DNA of 8,520 nucleotides, taken from contig JAMJFQ010000054.1 in assembly GCA_023544605.1 (NCBI GenBank), positions 1 to 8,520 of the forward strand, given 5' to 3'. Of the stretch, positions 1-5,341 are shown piece after piece; the first letter of the stretch is position 1; every line of letters starts with the position of its first letter. The position numbers and the translations under genes were made by a program. Below the pieces are notes generated by a model. It was not told the DNA's origin, ran no database searches, and saw only the letters and a list, made by a program, of their open reading frames with translations. The DNA comes from ANME-2 cluster archaeon. Its GTDB lineage: Archaea; Halobacteriota; Methanosarcinia; Methanosarcinales; Methanocomedenaceae.

Positions 1-1
1 G

Positions 2-400
2 CTCATTGGCCTATTGGAGAACGAAAAGCGTTATGGATACCGGGCGTGTCCCTGCAGGCTGGCTTCCGGCACCCTGGCCGATGATAGGGATATCATCTGC
101 CCCTGTGACTACCGGGACCCTGACCTTGAGGAGTTCGGGTGCTGCTACTGCACGTTATACGTAGACGAAGATTGGATAAGCGGGAAAAGACCTCATCTAC
201 CCATTCCCGAGCGGCGGCCTGTTGAAAAGATACTGGGCAGGGGGGAGGATGTGGATATGGTGGTAAAAGAAGGCAGTGAGGATATCTCTGTCTGGCGTTG
301 TACGGTATGCGGGTACCTGGCTGCAAGGGCCGAGCCACCCCAGCAATGTCCTATCTGCAAGGCAAAGAAAGAGCGGTTCGAGAAATTCTCGATGAAATAG
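2..400 (+). CDS. Ferredoxin:disulfide (thioredoxin-type) reductase catalytic domain fused to rubredoxin, 5'-partial
   Basis: Cytoplasmic iron-sulfur enzyme expected to pass electrons from ferredoxin to a protein disulfide. Numbered from the in-frame TTG at 14, the cysteine pattern is CPC (12, 14), CPC (29, 31) and CCYC (43, 44, 46). This matches the CPC...CPC...CxC signature of FTR beta subunits, which holds the 4Fe-4S cluster and the redox-active disulfide. A rubredoxin-like domain follows, with CxxCG at 96-99 and CPIC at 112-115. This FTR-rubredoxin fusion is known from methanogens such as Methanosarcina, where it has been described as a ferredoxin:disulfide reductase. The frame stays open to the window edge (codons for L-I-G-L precede the TTG) and the FTR fold needs more residues before the first CPC, so the true start lies upstream. 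The TTG is probably not the start. The gene ends just before the tail of a convergent tRNA gene. Confidence 0.88.
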   Translation, partial: LIGLLENEKRYGYRACPCRLASGTLADDRDIICPCDYRDPDLEEFGCCYCTLYVDEDWISGKRPHLPIPERRPVEKILGRGEDVDMVVKEGSEDISVWRCTVCGYLAARAEPPQQCPICKAKKERFEKFSMK

Positions 401-410
401 TAAGAATGAT

Positions 411-414
411 AAAA
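411..414 (-). terminator. Oligo-T stop after tRNA-Arg
   Basis: TTTT on the minus strand directly follows the discriminator base of tRNA-Arg; a short, weak archaeal-type stop signal located between the convergent tRNA and reductase genes. Confidence 0.35.
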
Positions 415-486
415 CGTCCCGACCGGGACTCGAACCCGGGTCTAAAGCTCCGCAAGCTTCAAGGATATCCACTACCCTATCGGGAC
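415..486 (-). tRNA. tRNA-Arg (anticodon GCG)
   Basis: The minus strand folds as a complete cloverleaf of 72 nt. The acceptor stem is GTCCCGA/TCGGGAC with discriminator G. The D loop contains GTGGAT with A21. The anticodon stem GAAGC/GCTTT closes the loop TTGCGGA, giving anticodon GCG. The T arm is CCGGG-TTCGAGT-CCCGG. No CCA is encoded; TTTT follows the 3' end (411-414) as a likely termination signal. A TATA-like AT-rich element lies around 500-512 on the upstream side. It decodes CGC arginine codons. Confidence 0.96.
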
Positions 487-540
487 ACTGCTCGCCCTAA
501 AAGCATAAAGTGAGCGACCTTCTAATTCAATCCAATTATC

Positions 541-930
541 TTAAACCTTATCTATCAACTGTCGAAGACCGACCATTTCGTCTCTCAGTTCACCCAGTTC
601 TTTATGTACTTCCATGAGCAGGTTATGGGTAGGGCTGCGCTCATCCTTTACCGCCTGCTGTTGCGAGAATACCATCTTGCTGGGCAAAATGAACACATAA
701 ACGAATATCATTGCCAGCAGCGCGCCGGCAGCCAGAGCCCCCAGGAACAGCAGGTAATTGGGGAATAACTGGCGCATGTATGCATCGCCTGGATTGTAGT
801 ATTGTATCCTGGTCACAAGTACGAAATTCAGCATTGAGAACATGAACATGGTCTCGCTGACCAGTATGAGCATTCCACCTACAGTGGTAGACATGCGTTT
901 TTGTTTTGGTATGAATCTGGTAAATGACAT
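541..930 (-). CDS. Small membrane protein, two transmembrane helices and charged C-terminal helix (unrecognised)
   Basis: I do not recognise the family. The start chosen is the ATG at 930 (protein begins MSFTRFIPKQ), because GGAG lies six bases upstream; two further ATGs at 945 and 942 are in frame but lack this spacing. In the 129-residue protein a short basic N-terminus is followed by a hydrophobic segment at about residues 18-40 (GGMLILVSETMFMFSML) and a second at about 60-83 (LLFLGALAAGALLAMIFVYV). The remaining ~45 residues are charged, with leucines spaced as in an amphipathic helix or coiled coil (LLMEVHKELGELRDEMVGLRQL). By the positive-inside pattern both ends probably face the cytoplasm. 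It might be a small scaffold or subunit, but nothing here fixes a role. Direct-repeat copy 1 lies about 50 bp upstream. Confidence 0.72.
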   Translation of the reverse strand: MSFTRFIPKQKRMSTTVGGMLILVSETMFMFSMLNFVLVTRIQYYNPGDAYMRQLFPNYLLFLGALAAGALLAMIFVYVFILPSKMVFSQQQAVKDERSPTHNLLMEVHKELGELRDEMVGLRQLIDKV

Positions 931-978
931 AATAATCTCCATCATTTAGTTCGTCTGTACGTATTTAGGGATTTTTCA

Positions 979-1040
979 TTGTATATGATCTACAAGATTA
1001 TGTACTCAAGTTAATCCGACCGAAGGGAGGATTTTCTGGT
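979..1040. repeat. ~60-bp direct repeat, copy 1
   Basis: Positions 981-1040 match 2401-2460 at 56 of 60 bases with no gaps; the offset is exactly 1420. Differences fall at 987, 993, 1023 and 1038. Similarity stops abruptly at the 1040/2460 end. Read on the minus strand, the first 30 bases encode T-R-K-S-S-L-R-S-D-stop, the same nine C-terminal residues as the RHH gene of copy 2. Here the frame runs back only through M-P-Q to a stop at 1053-1055, so this is a gene tail without its gene. Confidence 0.9.
981..1005. repeat. Hairpin inside direct repeat copy 1
   Basis: GTATATGATCT and AGATTATGTAC form an 11-bp stem around the loop ACA, with two G-U wobbles if transcribed on the plus strand. The equivalent hairpin in copy 2 has one wobble. 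The element lies just past the RHH-type stop codon on the minus strand, so it could be a terminator or processing hairpin, or a regulator site upstream of the next gene. Confidence 0.55.
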
Positions 1041-1122
1041 CTGAGGCATGGATTATTTCTGCTTAATCACAATGTTCAAATGCAATCAGGGGGCGATAAT
1101 TGGCATATTGTTATACAAAAAC

Positions 1123-1144
1123 GACAATTTAATCTAAAATTGTC
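1123..1144. repeat. Short inverted repeat downstream of the carA relic
   Basis: GACAATTT (1123-1130) and AAATTGTC (1137-1144) form a perfect 8-bp stem with a 6-nt loop in AT-rich DNA, about 30 bp past the truncated end of the carA relic on its strand. It may be a hairpin or a protein-binding site. No function is assigned. Confidence 0.4.
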
Positions 1145-1176
1145 AGATTAAACCTACAATCTAATAAATAATAAAC

Positions 1177-1785
1177 TCAAACTGGATAAATATGAAAGAA
1201 TACCTGCCCCATCATGTGTTTCACCACGTCAATAGCATTGACAGCCTTCTCGGGATCTCCGGGACCGTTCGATACGAACAGGGCATCGGGTTTAAGTTCA
1301 GTAATATAATCAGGTTTGGTGTTCGCAGGTACCACAGTGATGTCCACACCGCGCCTGGCCAGGCTCTTGATCATGTTGGCCTTAATCCCCAGGTCGATGA
1401 CTACGAAATGGGGCATGTCCTTTTTGGTTGCTTCAATGTGATAGGGTTCGGGGCAGGTCACCTTATCGACCAGGTCAAGCTGGTCAGATATCTTCGGATG
1501 CTGTCTCGCCAGGTGCACCGCTTCCTCGCCATCGTCGCTGTCGGTGAACAGGCATGCCTGCATGGCGCCGGTATCCCGTGTCTTGATGGTAAGCATCCTG
1601 GTATCCACACCTGCGATACCGGGCCGTCCTTCTTCCTGTGCAAAATCAAAGATGGAGTGTTTAGATAAGTGGTGCGACGGATGGTCGCACGCCTCCCTGA
1701 CCACCATTGCTTCTGGTTTCATGCCGTCTGACTGGAAGGTCAGGCCGCCAACGCCGTAATTGCCGATAAGGGGTTAGGTGAACAT
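1177..1785 (-). pseudogene. carA: carA relic: internal fragment of carbamoyl-phosphate synthase small subunit
   Basis: The intact enzyme subunit (about 360 residues) hydrolyses glutamine and passes ammonia to CarB to make carbamoyl phosphate for arginine and pyrimidines. This fragment reads MFT-stop-PLIGNYGV and GLTFQSDGMKPEAM, then GIAGVDTRMLTIKTRDTGAM from the N-terminal domain. It continues with VIDLGIKANMIKSLARRG and FVSNGPGDPEKAVNAI, the beginning of the glutamine amidotransferase domain. An in-frame TAA at 1774-1776 replaces the expected tyrosine of FTYPLIGNYG. Family residues before MFT (roughly the first 70-90) are absent. After HMMGQV the frame runs into unrelated FFHIYPV-stop, so the nucleophile motif (GICLGHQ) and the rest of the domain are missing. 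No carB is adjacent. Even if translated from the ATG at 1722 (181 codons), the product would lack the active-site cysteine. A working carA is presumably elsewhere in the genome. Confidence 0.88.
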
Positions 1786-1841
1786 GGCACAATACCAAAA
1801 TCCAGTTATACAGTGAATATATCTTAAATAGATACGACTAC

Positions 1842-1916
1842 AAATCTGTGTTAATCAGTGAAATCCGTGTCTTTTTATATTTCCAGACACTGATTAACAC
1901 CGATTCACACAGATTT
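1842..1916. repeat. ~30-bp imperfect inverted repeat (large palindrome)
   Basis: The left arm at 1842-1871 and right arm at 1886-1916 are reverse complements apart from four substitutions and one single-base bulge, around a 14-nt AT-rich spacer. Each arm is built of variants of GATTnACAC (for example GATTAACAC, GATTCACAC). Sequences of this composition (AATCTGTGTTAATC-like) are, from general experience, common dispersed intergenic repeats in many prokaryotes. The stem could fold in RNA of either strand. It lies in the 242-bp gap between the carA relic and the TPR gene. Confidence 0.75.
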
Positions 1917-2027
1917 TACCTAAAGTCGGTGTCAACAAAATAACTGATTTTTGGAACAGTGCCGGTGAACATAAGTGTAGAATTTTAATATCCTCAAATG
2001 ATGGAAGAATCCAGAACCAGTCTAATC

Positions 2028-2387
2028 CTATTTTATCTTCTTTATTTCTGAAGATATCATTTCAATTATATCCTCTTCTTCTTCCATATCTCTTGCCTTT
2101 TGGAGCGCAATTTCAAGATGGTTGCGGCCTTCGTTCTTTTCACCTGTTTTTACATAAAGACATCCCAGACTGAAATCAGGTTCGAAATCTTCAGGGAACA
2201 TTTCTATAACATCCAGATATATTTTCTCAGCAATATCATAGGATTTTTCTTTTTCCATCTGTTTTGCATTATCCAGCATATCATAGAAATTGAATTCAAC
2301 AAAATCTTCTGCTATACCACTGAAAAATTCATCAAGAATCGAATTATCCAGGTCGTCATTTCTTACTTTTTCTACAAGGTCACTCAT
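2028..2387 (-). CDS. Small TPR-like protein
   Basis: A 119-residue acidic soluble protein. Residues ~37-70 (MLDNAKQMEKEKSYDIAEKIYL, then DVIEMFPEDFEP) and ~71-102 (DFSLGCLYVKTGEKNEGRNHLEIALQKA) have the spacing of two tetratricopeptide helices pairs, with the A-x-x-x-Y and P-x-x-x-x-x-x-x-L-G-x-L-Y pattern. This suggests a protein-protein interaction module. The ATG at 2387 has no Shine-Dalgarno sequence, only an A-rich stretch. It begins 12 bp after direct-repeat copy 2, which holds AT-rich TATA-like sequence, so it may have its own leaderless promoter in the repeat or be read through from the RHH gene. Partner and role are unknown. Confidence 0.75.
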   Translation of the reverse strand: MSDLVEKVRNDDLDNSILDEFFSGIAEDFVEFNFYDMLDNAKQMEKEKSYDIAEKIYLDVIEMFPEDFEPDFSLGCLYVKTGEKNEGRNHLEIALQKARDMEEEEDIIEMISSEIKKIK

Positions 2388-2398
2388 ATCTTTTTTTG

Positions 2399-2460
2399 TT
2401 GTATATAATCTATAAGATTATGTACTCAAGTTAATCCGACCGCAGGGAGGATTTTCTTGT
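2399..2460. repeat. ~60-bp direct repeat, copy 2 (overlaps RHH gene 3' end)
   Basis: Partner of the repeat at 979-1040 (56 of 60 identical). The portion 2431-2460 is the last nine codons and TAA stop of the ribbon-helix-helix gene. The portion 2401-2425 is an 11-bp hairpin (GTATATAATCT / AGATTATGTAC, loop ATA). The 1360 bp between the copies holds the carA relic, the large palindrome and the TPR-like gene. Confidence 0.9.
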
Positions 2461-2688
2461 GATTACGCCTTTATCGATCAATGCCAGATATAATAACAGT
2501 AAAGGTGTCTCGAAAGACGTTTTAACCTCTGTTTCATTCAAATCAAAGTTTCTGGATAAGAAACTGGAAACTGCTATATTAACGAAATCTGAAATGGAAG
2601 CAAAATCGCCATCCTCAACAAGATTGGTTATTTCCCTGTGCAAATAGGGTGATATTCGTATCTTTTCGGTAATCATTGATTTTCCCAT
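2431..2688 (-). CDS. Ribbon-helix-helix (RHH) DNA-binding protein
   Basis: An 85-residue protein. Residues 7-15 (TEKIRISPY) form the amphipathic beta strand of an RHH domain. Residues ~17-27 (HREITNLVEDG) and ~31-46 (SISDFVNIAVSSFLSR) give the two helices, with the typical acidic turn and serine cap. Such proteins dimerise and bind operator DNA as repressors or antitoxins. The C-terminal ~40 residues (TPLLLLYLALIDKG) are hydrophobic and may contact a partner. The ATG at 2688 is supported by AAGGA eight bases upstream (2697-2701); the ATG at 2676 is a second possibility. It starts 22 bp after the stop of the upstream gene, so the two are probably co-transcribed. Its final codons lie in the direct repeat. 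The target is unknown; an antitoxin role is possible but not shown. Confidence 0.78.
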   Translation of the reverse strand: MGKSMITEKIRISPYLHREITNLVEDGDFASISDFVNIAVSSFLSRNFDLNETEVKTSFETPLLLLYLALIDKGVITRKSSLRSD

Positions 2689-2696
2689 AATAGTCG

Positions 2697-2701
2697 TCCT
2701 T
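2697..2701 (-). promoter_or_regulatory. Ribosome binding site of the RHH gene
   Basis: AAGGA on the minus strand, eight bases before the ATG at 2688. It favours that ATG over the in-frame ATG at 2676. Confidence 0.6.
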
Positions 2702-2710
2702 CTTTACTTT

Positions 2711-3088
2711 TTATTTCTCGGTCATACGTTTATTAAAGCGCCTTTTTAATAATACATCACAATATACATCCAAAACATCGTCTTTTTTGATGCACACTGC
2801 TGTTTTCATCTCATCATCGCTCATTATTTCAGTGTCAAGATCAAGTTTTTCAAGGGCACCCTGTAACAGTGCTTCGACTTTTGCTTCAGAAAGGCCGGTC
2901 AGACAGATGACCTTTCTGAGTACTTCCAGATACGGGACATCCACCCCGGCATTAATCTCAAAAACAACTTCTTCCGCCCGAAAAACCTGCTCTTTTTCGG
3001 AAGGTATGCGCCGGATATGCATTTTTAATTTGTCCAGAACTGCATTTTTCCCTATTTTCTTCTTGAGTTTCTGATACTTGAAAACCAA
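2711..3088 (-). CDS. Unrecognised 125-residue protein upstream of the RHH gene
   Basis: I do not recognise the family. The protein is soluble, with a lysine-rich N-terminus (KYQKLKKKIGKN), a middle segment reading EEVVFEINAGVDVPYLEVL, a helical leucine/alanine-rich part (LSEAKVEALLQGALEKLDLD), and a basic C-terminus (LLKRRFNKRMTEK). The first in-frame start is TTG at 3088, without a good ribosome binding site. The ATG at 3093 is in another frame and stops after 13 codons. The frame is open upstream to a TAA at 3143-3145, and that extension (LTESKVNRIYDLVFKY) looks like protein, so the true N-terminus is uncertain. It is the first gene of a probable operon with the RHH protein 22 bp downstream. 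A toxin-like partner of an RHH antitoxin is conceivable from the order alone; no toxin motif is visible. Confidence 0.6.
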   Translation of the reverse strand: MVFKYQKLKKKIGKNAVLDKLKMHIRRIPSEKEQVFRAEEVVFEINAGVDVPYLEVLRKVICLTGLSEAKVEALLQGALEKLDLDTEIMSDDEMKTAVCIKKDDVLDVYCDVLLKRRFNKRMTEK

Positions 3089-3165
3089 GTCATAAATCCG
3101 ATTTACTTTACTTTCAGTGAGCTGCTTGAATCTCCCTTGAAATTACATATCAGCAAAACTAATCT

Positions 3166-3184
3166 TGTTAAATATAAATATAAC
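3166..3184 (-). promoter_or_regulatory. Probable TATA-box region for the 3088-2028 operon
   Basis: On the minus strand this AT-rich stretch reads TTATATTTATATTTA, the only strong archaeal TATA-like sequence in the 195-bp gap upstream of the TTG at 3088. Transcription would start about 25 bases downstream, near 3148, giving a leader of about 60 bases. Placement is by eye only. Confidence 0.4.
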
Positions 3185-3283
3185 GATTTTACATGCATTG
3201 GGATGAAAAATGAATTTCCTCTAAAGTTATCTATTTCTCCGGGAGTTGAGAACCATAACAACAGATGGTACTATACATTTATT

Positions 3284-4039
3284 TCATATTTCTATAGCCT
3301 GAAAGTCGTATCCTATCTCAACAGAACACCCGCAGGCTTCTGCCAACACCCTCACCATGATGGTTTCAAACCCAATGGTTTGTGGATACAGATGGGTCAG
3401 AACTATCCGCCCCGGTGAAGTTCCCCTGAGCATGTCTGCCAGCCTGCCCGGGGTGGTGTGGTTGGTAATATCAAAGGTATCCGGAAATGAGCACTCATGG
3501 ATGAGCAGGTCAATGCCGTCGGATGCTTTTACGATTTCATCTACCGGTTCGGTGTCACCTGAATACAGTATGGTTTTGCTCTTTGAAGTCACTTTGAAAC
3601 CCAGCGAAGGCAGGGCATGGACCGTGCGTACACACTCCACTTCCAGTCCCTGTGCCGTAACGACCATGCCAGGATTGAGTTCAGTTATCGTGATATCCAC
3701 CTTATCCTGCATGTACGGATAGACCGCCAGCAGGCCGTTCATCCACTCAACGGTTCCGACAGGACCCCACAGGTCCATCGCAACAACATCACAGAGCCAG
3801 TTGGCCTTGAGCAGTGCCAGCACATCACCGCAGTGGTCCAGGTGCAGGTGGGACAGGAACACATTGGTGATATCGGTATGTCTGTACCCACTCTCAATAA
3901 TTCGCTGCAGTACCCCGCAGCCGCAATCAAATAACACGGGAATGTTCTCCCGGTGCCCCCCGGCTTCCACGACCAGCCCGGACTGGACCCTGTCCTTTTG
4001 GGGTATTGCTACACCGGTTCCGAGCAATGTGATCTTTAT
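3284..4039 (-). CDS. Metallo-beta-lactamase-fold hydrolase (RNase Z-like), apparent AUA start
   Basis: A zinc-dependent hydrolase of about 251 residues. Counting from the AUA codon, HLHLDH is at 64-69, a further His is at 141 (TVHALPSLGFKV), Asp at 162 (YSGDTEP) and His at 216 (LTHLYPQ). This is the full ligand set of a two-metal site, in the order seen in RNase Z and related hydrolases. No RNase Z exosite arm is obvious, so tRNA 3'-processing is not assured and the substrate is unknown. The family N-terminus is M-K-I-T-L-L-G-T-G; here the codons read ATA-AAG-ATC-ACA-TTG-CTC-GGA. An excellent ribosome binding site, GAGGTGA at 4044-4050, lies four bases before the ATA. The first standard in-frame start, TTG at 4027, is 19 bases beyond the site's core and would remove most of the first beta strand. 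The gene follows the cysteine desulfurase stop by 11 bp, so the two form an operon. Confidence 0.85.
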   Translation of the reverse strand: MKITLLGTGVAIPQKDRVQSGLVVEAGGHRENIPVLFDCGCGVLQRIIESGYRHTDITNVFLSHLHLDHCGDVLALLKANWLCDVVAMDLWGPVGTVEWMNGLLAVYPYMQDKVDITITELNPGMVVTAQGLEVECVRTVHALPSLGFKVTSKSKTILYSGDTEPVDEIVKASDGIDLLIHECSFPDTFDITNHTTPGRLADMLRGTSPGRIVLTHLYPQTIGFETIMVRVLAEACGCSVEIGYDFQAIEI

Positions 4040-4043
4040 GCAC

Positions 4044-4050
4044 TCACCTC
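4044..4050 (-). promoter_or_regulatory. Ribosome binding site placing the hydrolase start at AUA
   Basis: GAGGTGA on the minus strand directly follows the sufS stop codon and lies four bases before the ATA codon at 4039-4037. No ATG, GTG or TTG in the correct frame is at a usable distance; the GTG at 4043-4041 is out of frame. Confidence 0.7.
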
Positions 4051-5232
4051 TCAGGTCAGGGTGGTCGCTATCTGTTCAACGGTATCCACCAGCAGGTCCA
4101 CTTCTCGGGGCAGGTTGTATGCGCCAAAGGATGCCCTGACTGTACCTTCCACCTTGAGCAGGTTGATGCTAGGTATGGCACAATGATGCCCGCTGCGCAC
4201 GCATATCTTCCTTGTCTCATCCAGTATCATGGCAACATCGTGGGGATTCAGGCCGATAACATTAAATGGCACCACAGCAGCCCTATCAGACGGGCCATAT
4301 ACTTCTACCCTGTCGATCTCAGACAGCCGCCTGGCTGCATCCCTGGCCAGGTGTTCCTCATGCTGCTGGATATCCCCAATCCCCAGTGCTTTTACATACT
4401 CCACGCCCTTGCCCAGTCCGATGACACCGGGGATGTTAGGCGTTCCGGCCTCGAACCGACCCGGTGCATTCTCCAGTTTGTACCCGTCCTCAGTTACGGC
4501 ATATACTGTGCCGCCGCCCAGGTACGTGGGCCTGATGGAATCGGTGTCCTTCAGGTACAGCACACCTGTTCCCTGGGGTCCCATCATGCCCTTGTGGCCG
4601 GGAACTGCCACAAAATCAGAATCAATGTCCGCTACATCAAAGGGCATGTGCCCCACGCTCTGGGCGGCATCCACCAGCGACATGCAGCCGTGGCGGTGAG
4701 CGATACGTGTTATTTCTTTTACATCCATGTGGGAGCCGAACACGTTGGATACATGGGTGACTGCTACCAGTTTTGTCCTGTCAGTTATGGCACGGTCAAT
4801 GTCACAGGGGTCGACCGTTCCCCTGGGGTCGGATGTCACGACTGTTACTTCGACTCCTTTTTCTTTTAACCTGAGCCAGGGCAGTAAATTGGAATGGTGC
4901 TCCACATGGGTAGTGACTACATGGTCCCCGGCTTCCCAGTCCAGTCCCAGCGCCACCATGTTGATGCTTTCGGTAGTGTTACGGGTGAAAATAGTATGTT
5001 CGTAGTCCCCACCCAGGAATTCAGCTACAGCCTCCCGGGCATCTTCGTAATGGTTAGTGGTCTCCCTGGCAAGCCGGTGTGCACCGCGGCCGTGGTTTGC
5101 TGCATATTTGTAGAAATAATCGCACATTGCCTCCACGACCTGGCGTGGGGTCTGGGTGGTGGCCGCGCTGTCAAGATACACATATTTCCCAAGCACAGGG
5201 AAGTCCTTCCGGATGTCTACAGGGTCGAACAT
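4051..5232 (-). CDS. sufS: Cysteine desulfurase, SufS type
   Basis: A PLP enzyme that takes sulfur from cysteine as a persulfide for Fe-S cluster and other thio-cofactor assembly, leaving alanine. Counting from the ATG at 5232 (393 residues, near the family's ~400): VEHHSN with the PLP-stacking histidine at 112-113, DAAQS with Asp188 and Gln191, the Schiff-base lysine Lys214 in PGHKG, and the catalytic cysteine Cys351 in RSGHHCAIP. The RxGxHCA context is that of group II (SufS/CsdA) enzymes. The start MFDPVDIRKDFPVL matches family N-termini, and a TATA-like CTATATTT at 5259-5267 fits a start there. The in-frame ATG at 5256, adding eight residues, is the alternative; neither has a Shine-Dalgarno sequence. 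It heads an operon with the downstream hydrolase and diverges from mfnE. No sufBC is in view. Confidence 0.93.
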   Translation of the reverse strand: MFDPVDIRKDFPVLGKYVYLDSAATTQTPRQVVEAMCDYFYKYAANHGRGAHRLARETTNHYEDAREAVAEFLGGDYEHTIFTRNTTESINMVALGLDWEAGDHVVTTHVEHHSNLLPWLRLKEKGVEVTVVTSDPRGTVDPCDIDRAITDRTKLVAVTHVSNVFGSHMDVKEITRIAHRHGCMSLVDAAQSVGHMPFDVADIDSDFVAVPGHKGMMGPQGTGVLYLKDTDSIRPTYLGGGTVYAVTEDGYKLENAPGRFEAGTPNIPGVIGLGKGVEYVKALGIGDIQQHEEHLARDAARRLSEIDRVEVYGPSDRAAVVPFNVIGLNPHDVAMILDETRKICVRSGHHCAIPSINLLKVEGTVRASFGAYNLPREVDLLVDTVEQIATTLT

Positions 5233-5258
5233 TGTTGAATGGAATAGGGCTTTCATGA

Positions 5259-5268
5259 GAAATATAGT
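5259..5268 (-). promoter_or_regulatory. Probable TATA box of sufS
   Basis: The minus strand reads ACTATATTTC, centred about 31 bases before the ATG at 5232, so transcription would start a few bases before that codon (near-leaderless). A second AT-rich candidate at 5292-5304 would suit the ATG at 5256. Confidence 0.4.
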
Positions 5269-5309
5269 TGCGCAATATCTGCACCAAAGCGATGAATAAA
5301 TCTAATAGG

Positions 5310-5319
5310 ATTTATATAT
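5310..5319 (+). promoter_or_regulatory. TATA box of the mfnE operon (leaderless start)
   Basis: ATTTATATAT is centred about 27 bases before the ATG at 5342, the usual distance to an archaeal transcription start. The mRNA would therefore begin at or next to the A of the ATG. No Shine-Dalgarno sequence is present, which agrees with a leaderless transcript. Confidence 0.65.
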
Positions 5320-5341
5320 TGAGGCACAAATAACCAGTATA

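Noticed and set aside
298..513. Plus-strand open frame of 71 codons
   Set aside because: It overlaps the reductase 3' end in another frame and then the tRNA-Arg gene; no homology-like content.
1192..1668. Plus-strand open frame of 158 codons opposite the carA relic
   Set aside because: It is the antisense shadow of clear CarA-like sequence and has no ribosome binding site.
3284..4039. Naming the metallo-hydrolase as tRNase Z (rnz)
   Set aside because: The metal ligands fit, but the exosite arm is not evident and the family includes other hydrolases, so a specific symbol is not justified.
3357..4186. Several plus-strand open frames opposite the metallo-hydrolase
   Set aside because: Antisense shadows of a gene with complete metal-ligand motifs.
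4183..4869. Plus-strand open frame of 228 codons
   Set aside because: It lies fully antisense to sufS, whose active-site motifs are intact; composition-driven shadow.
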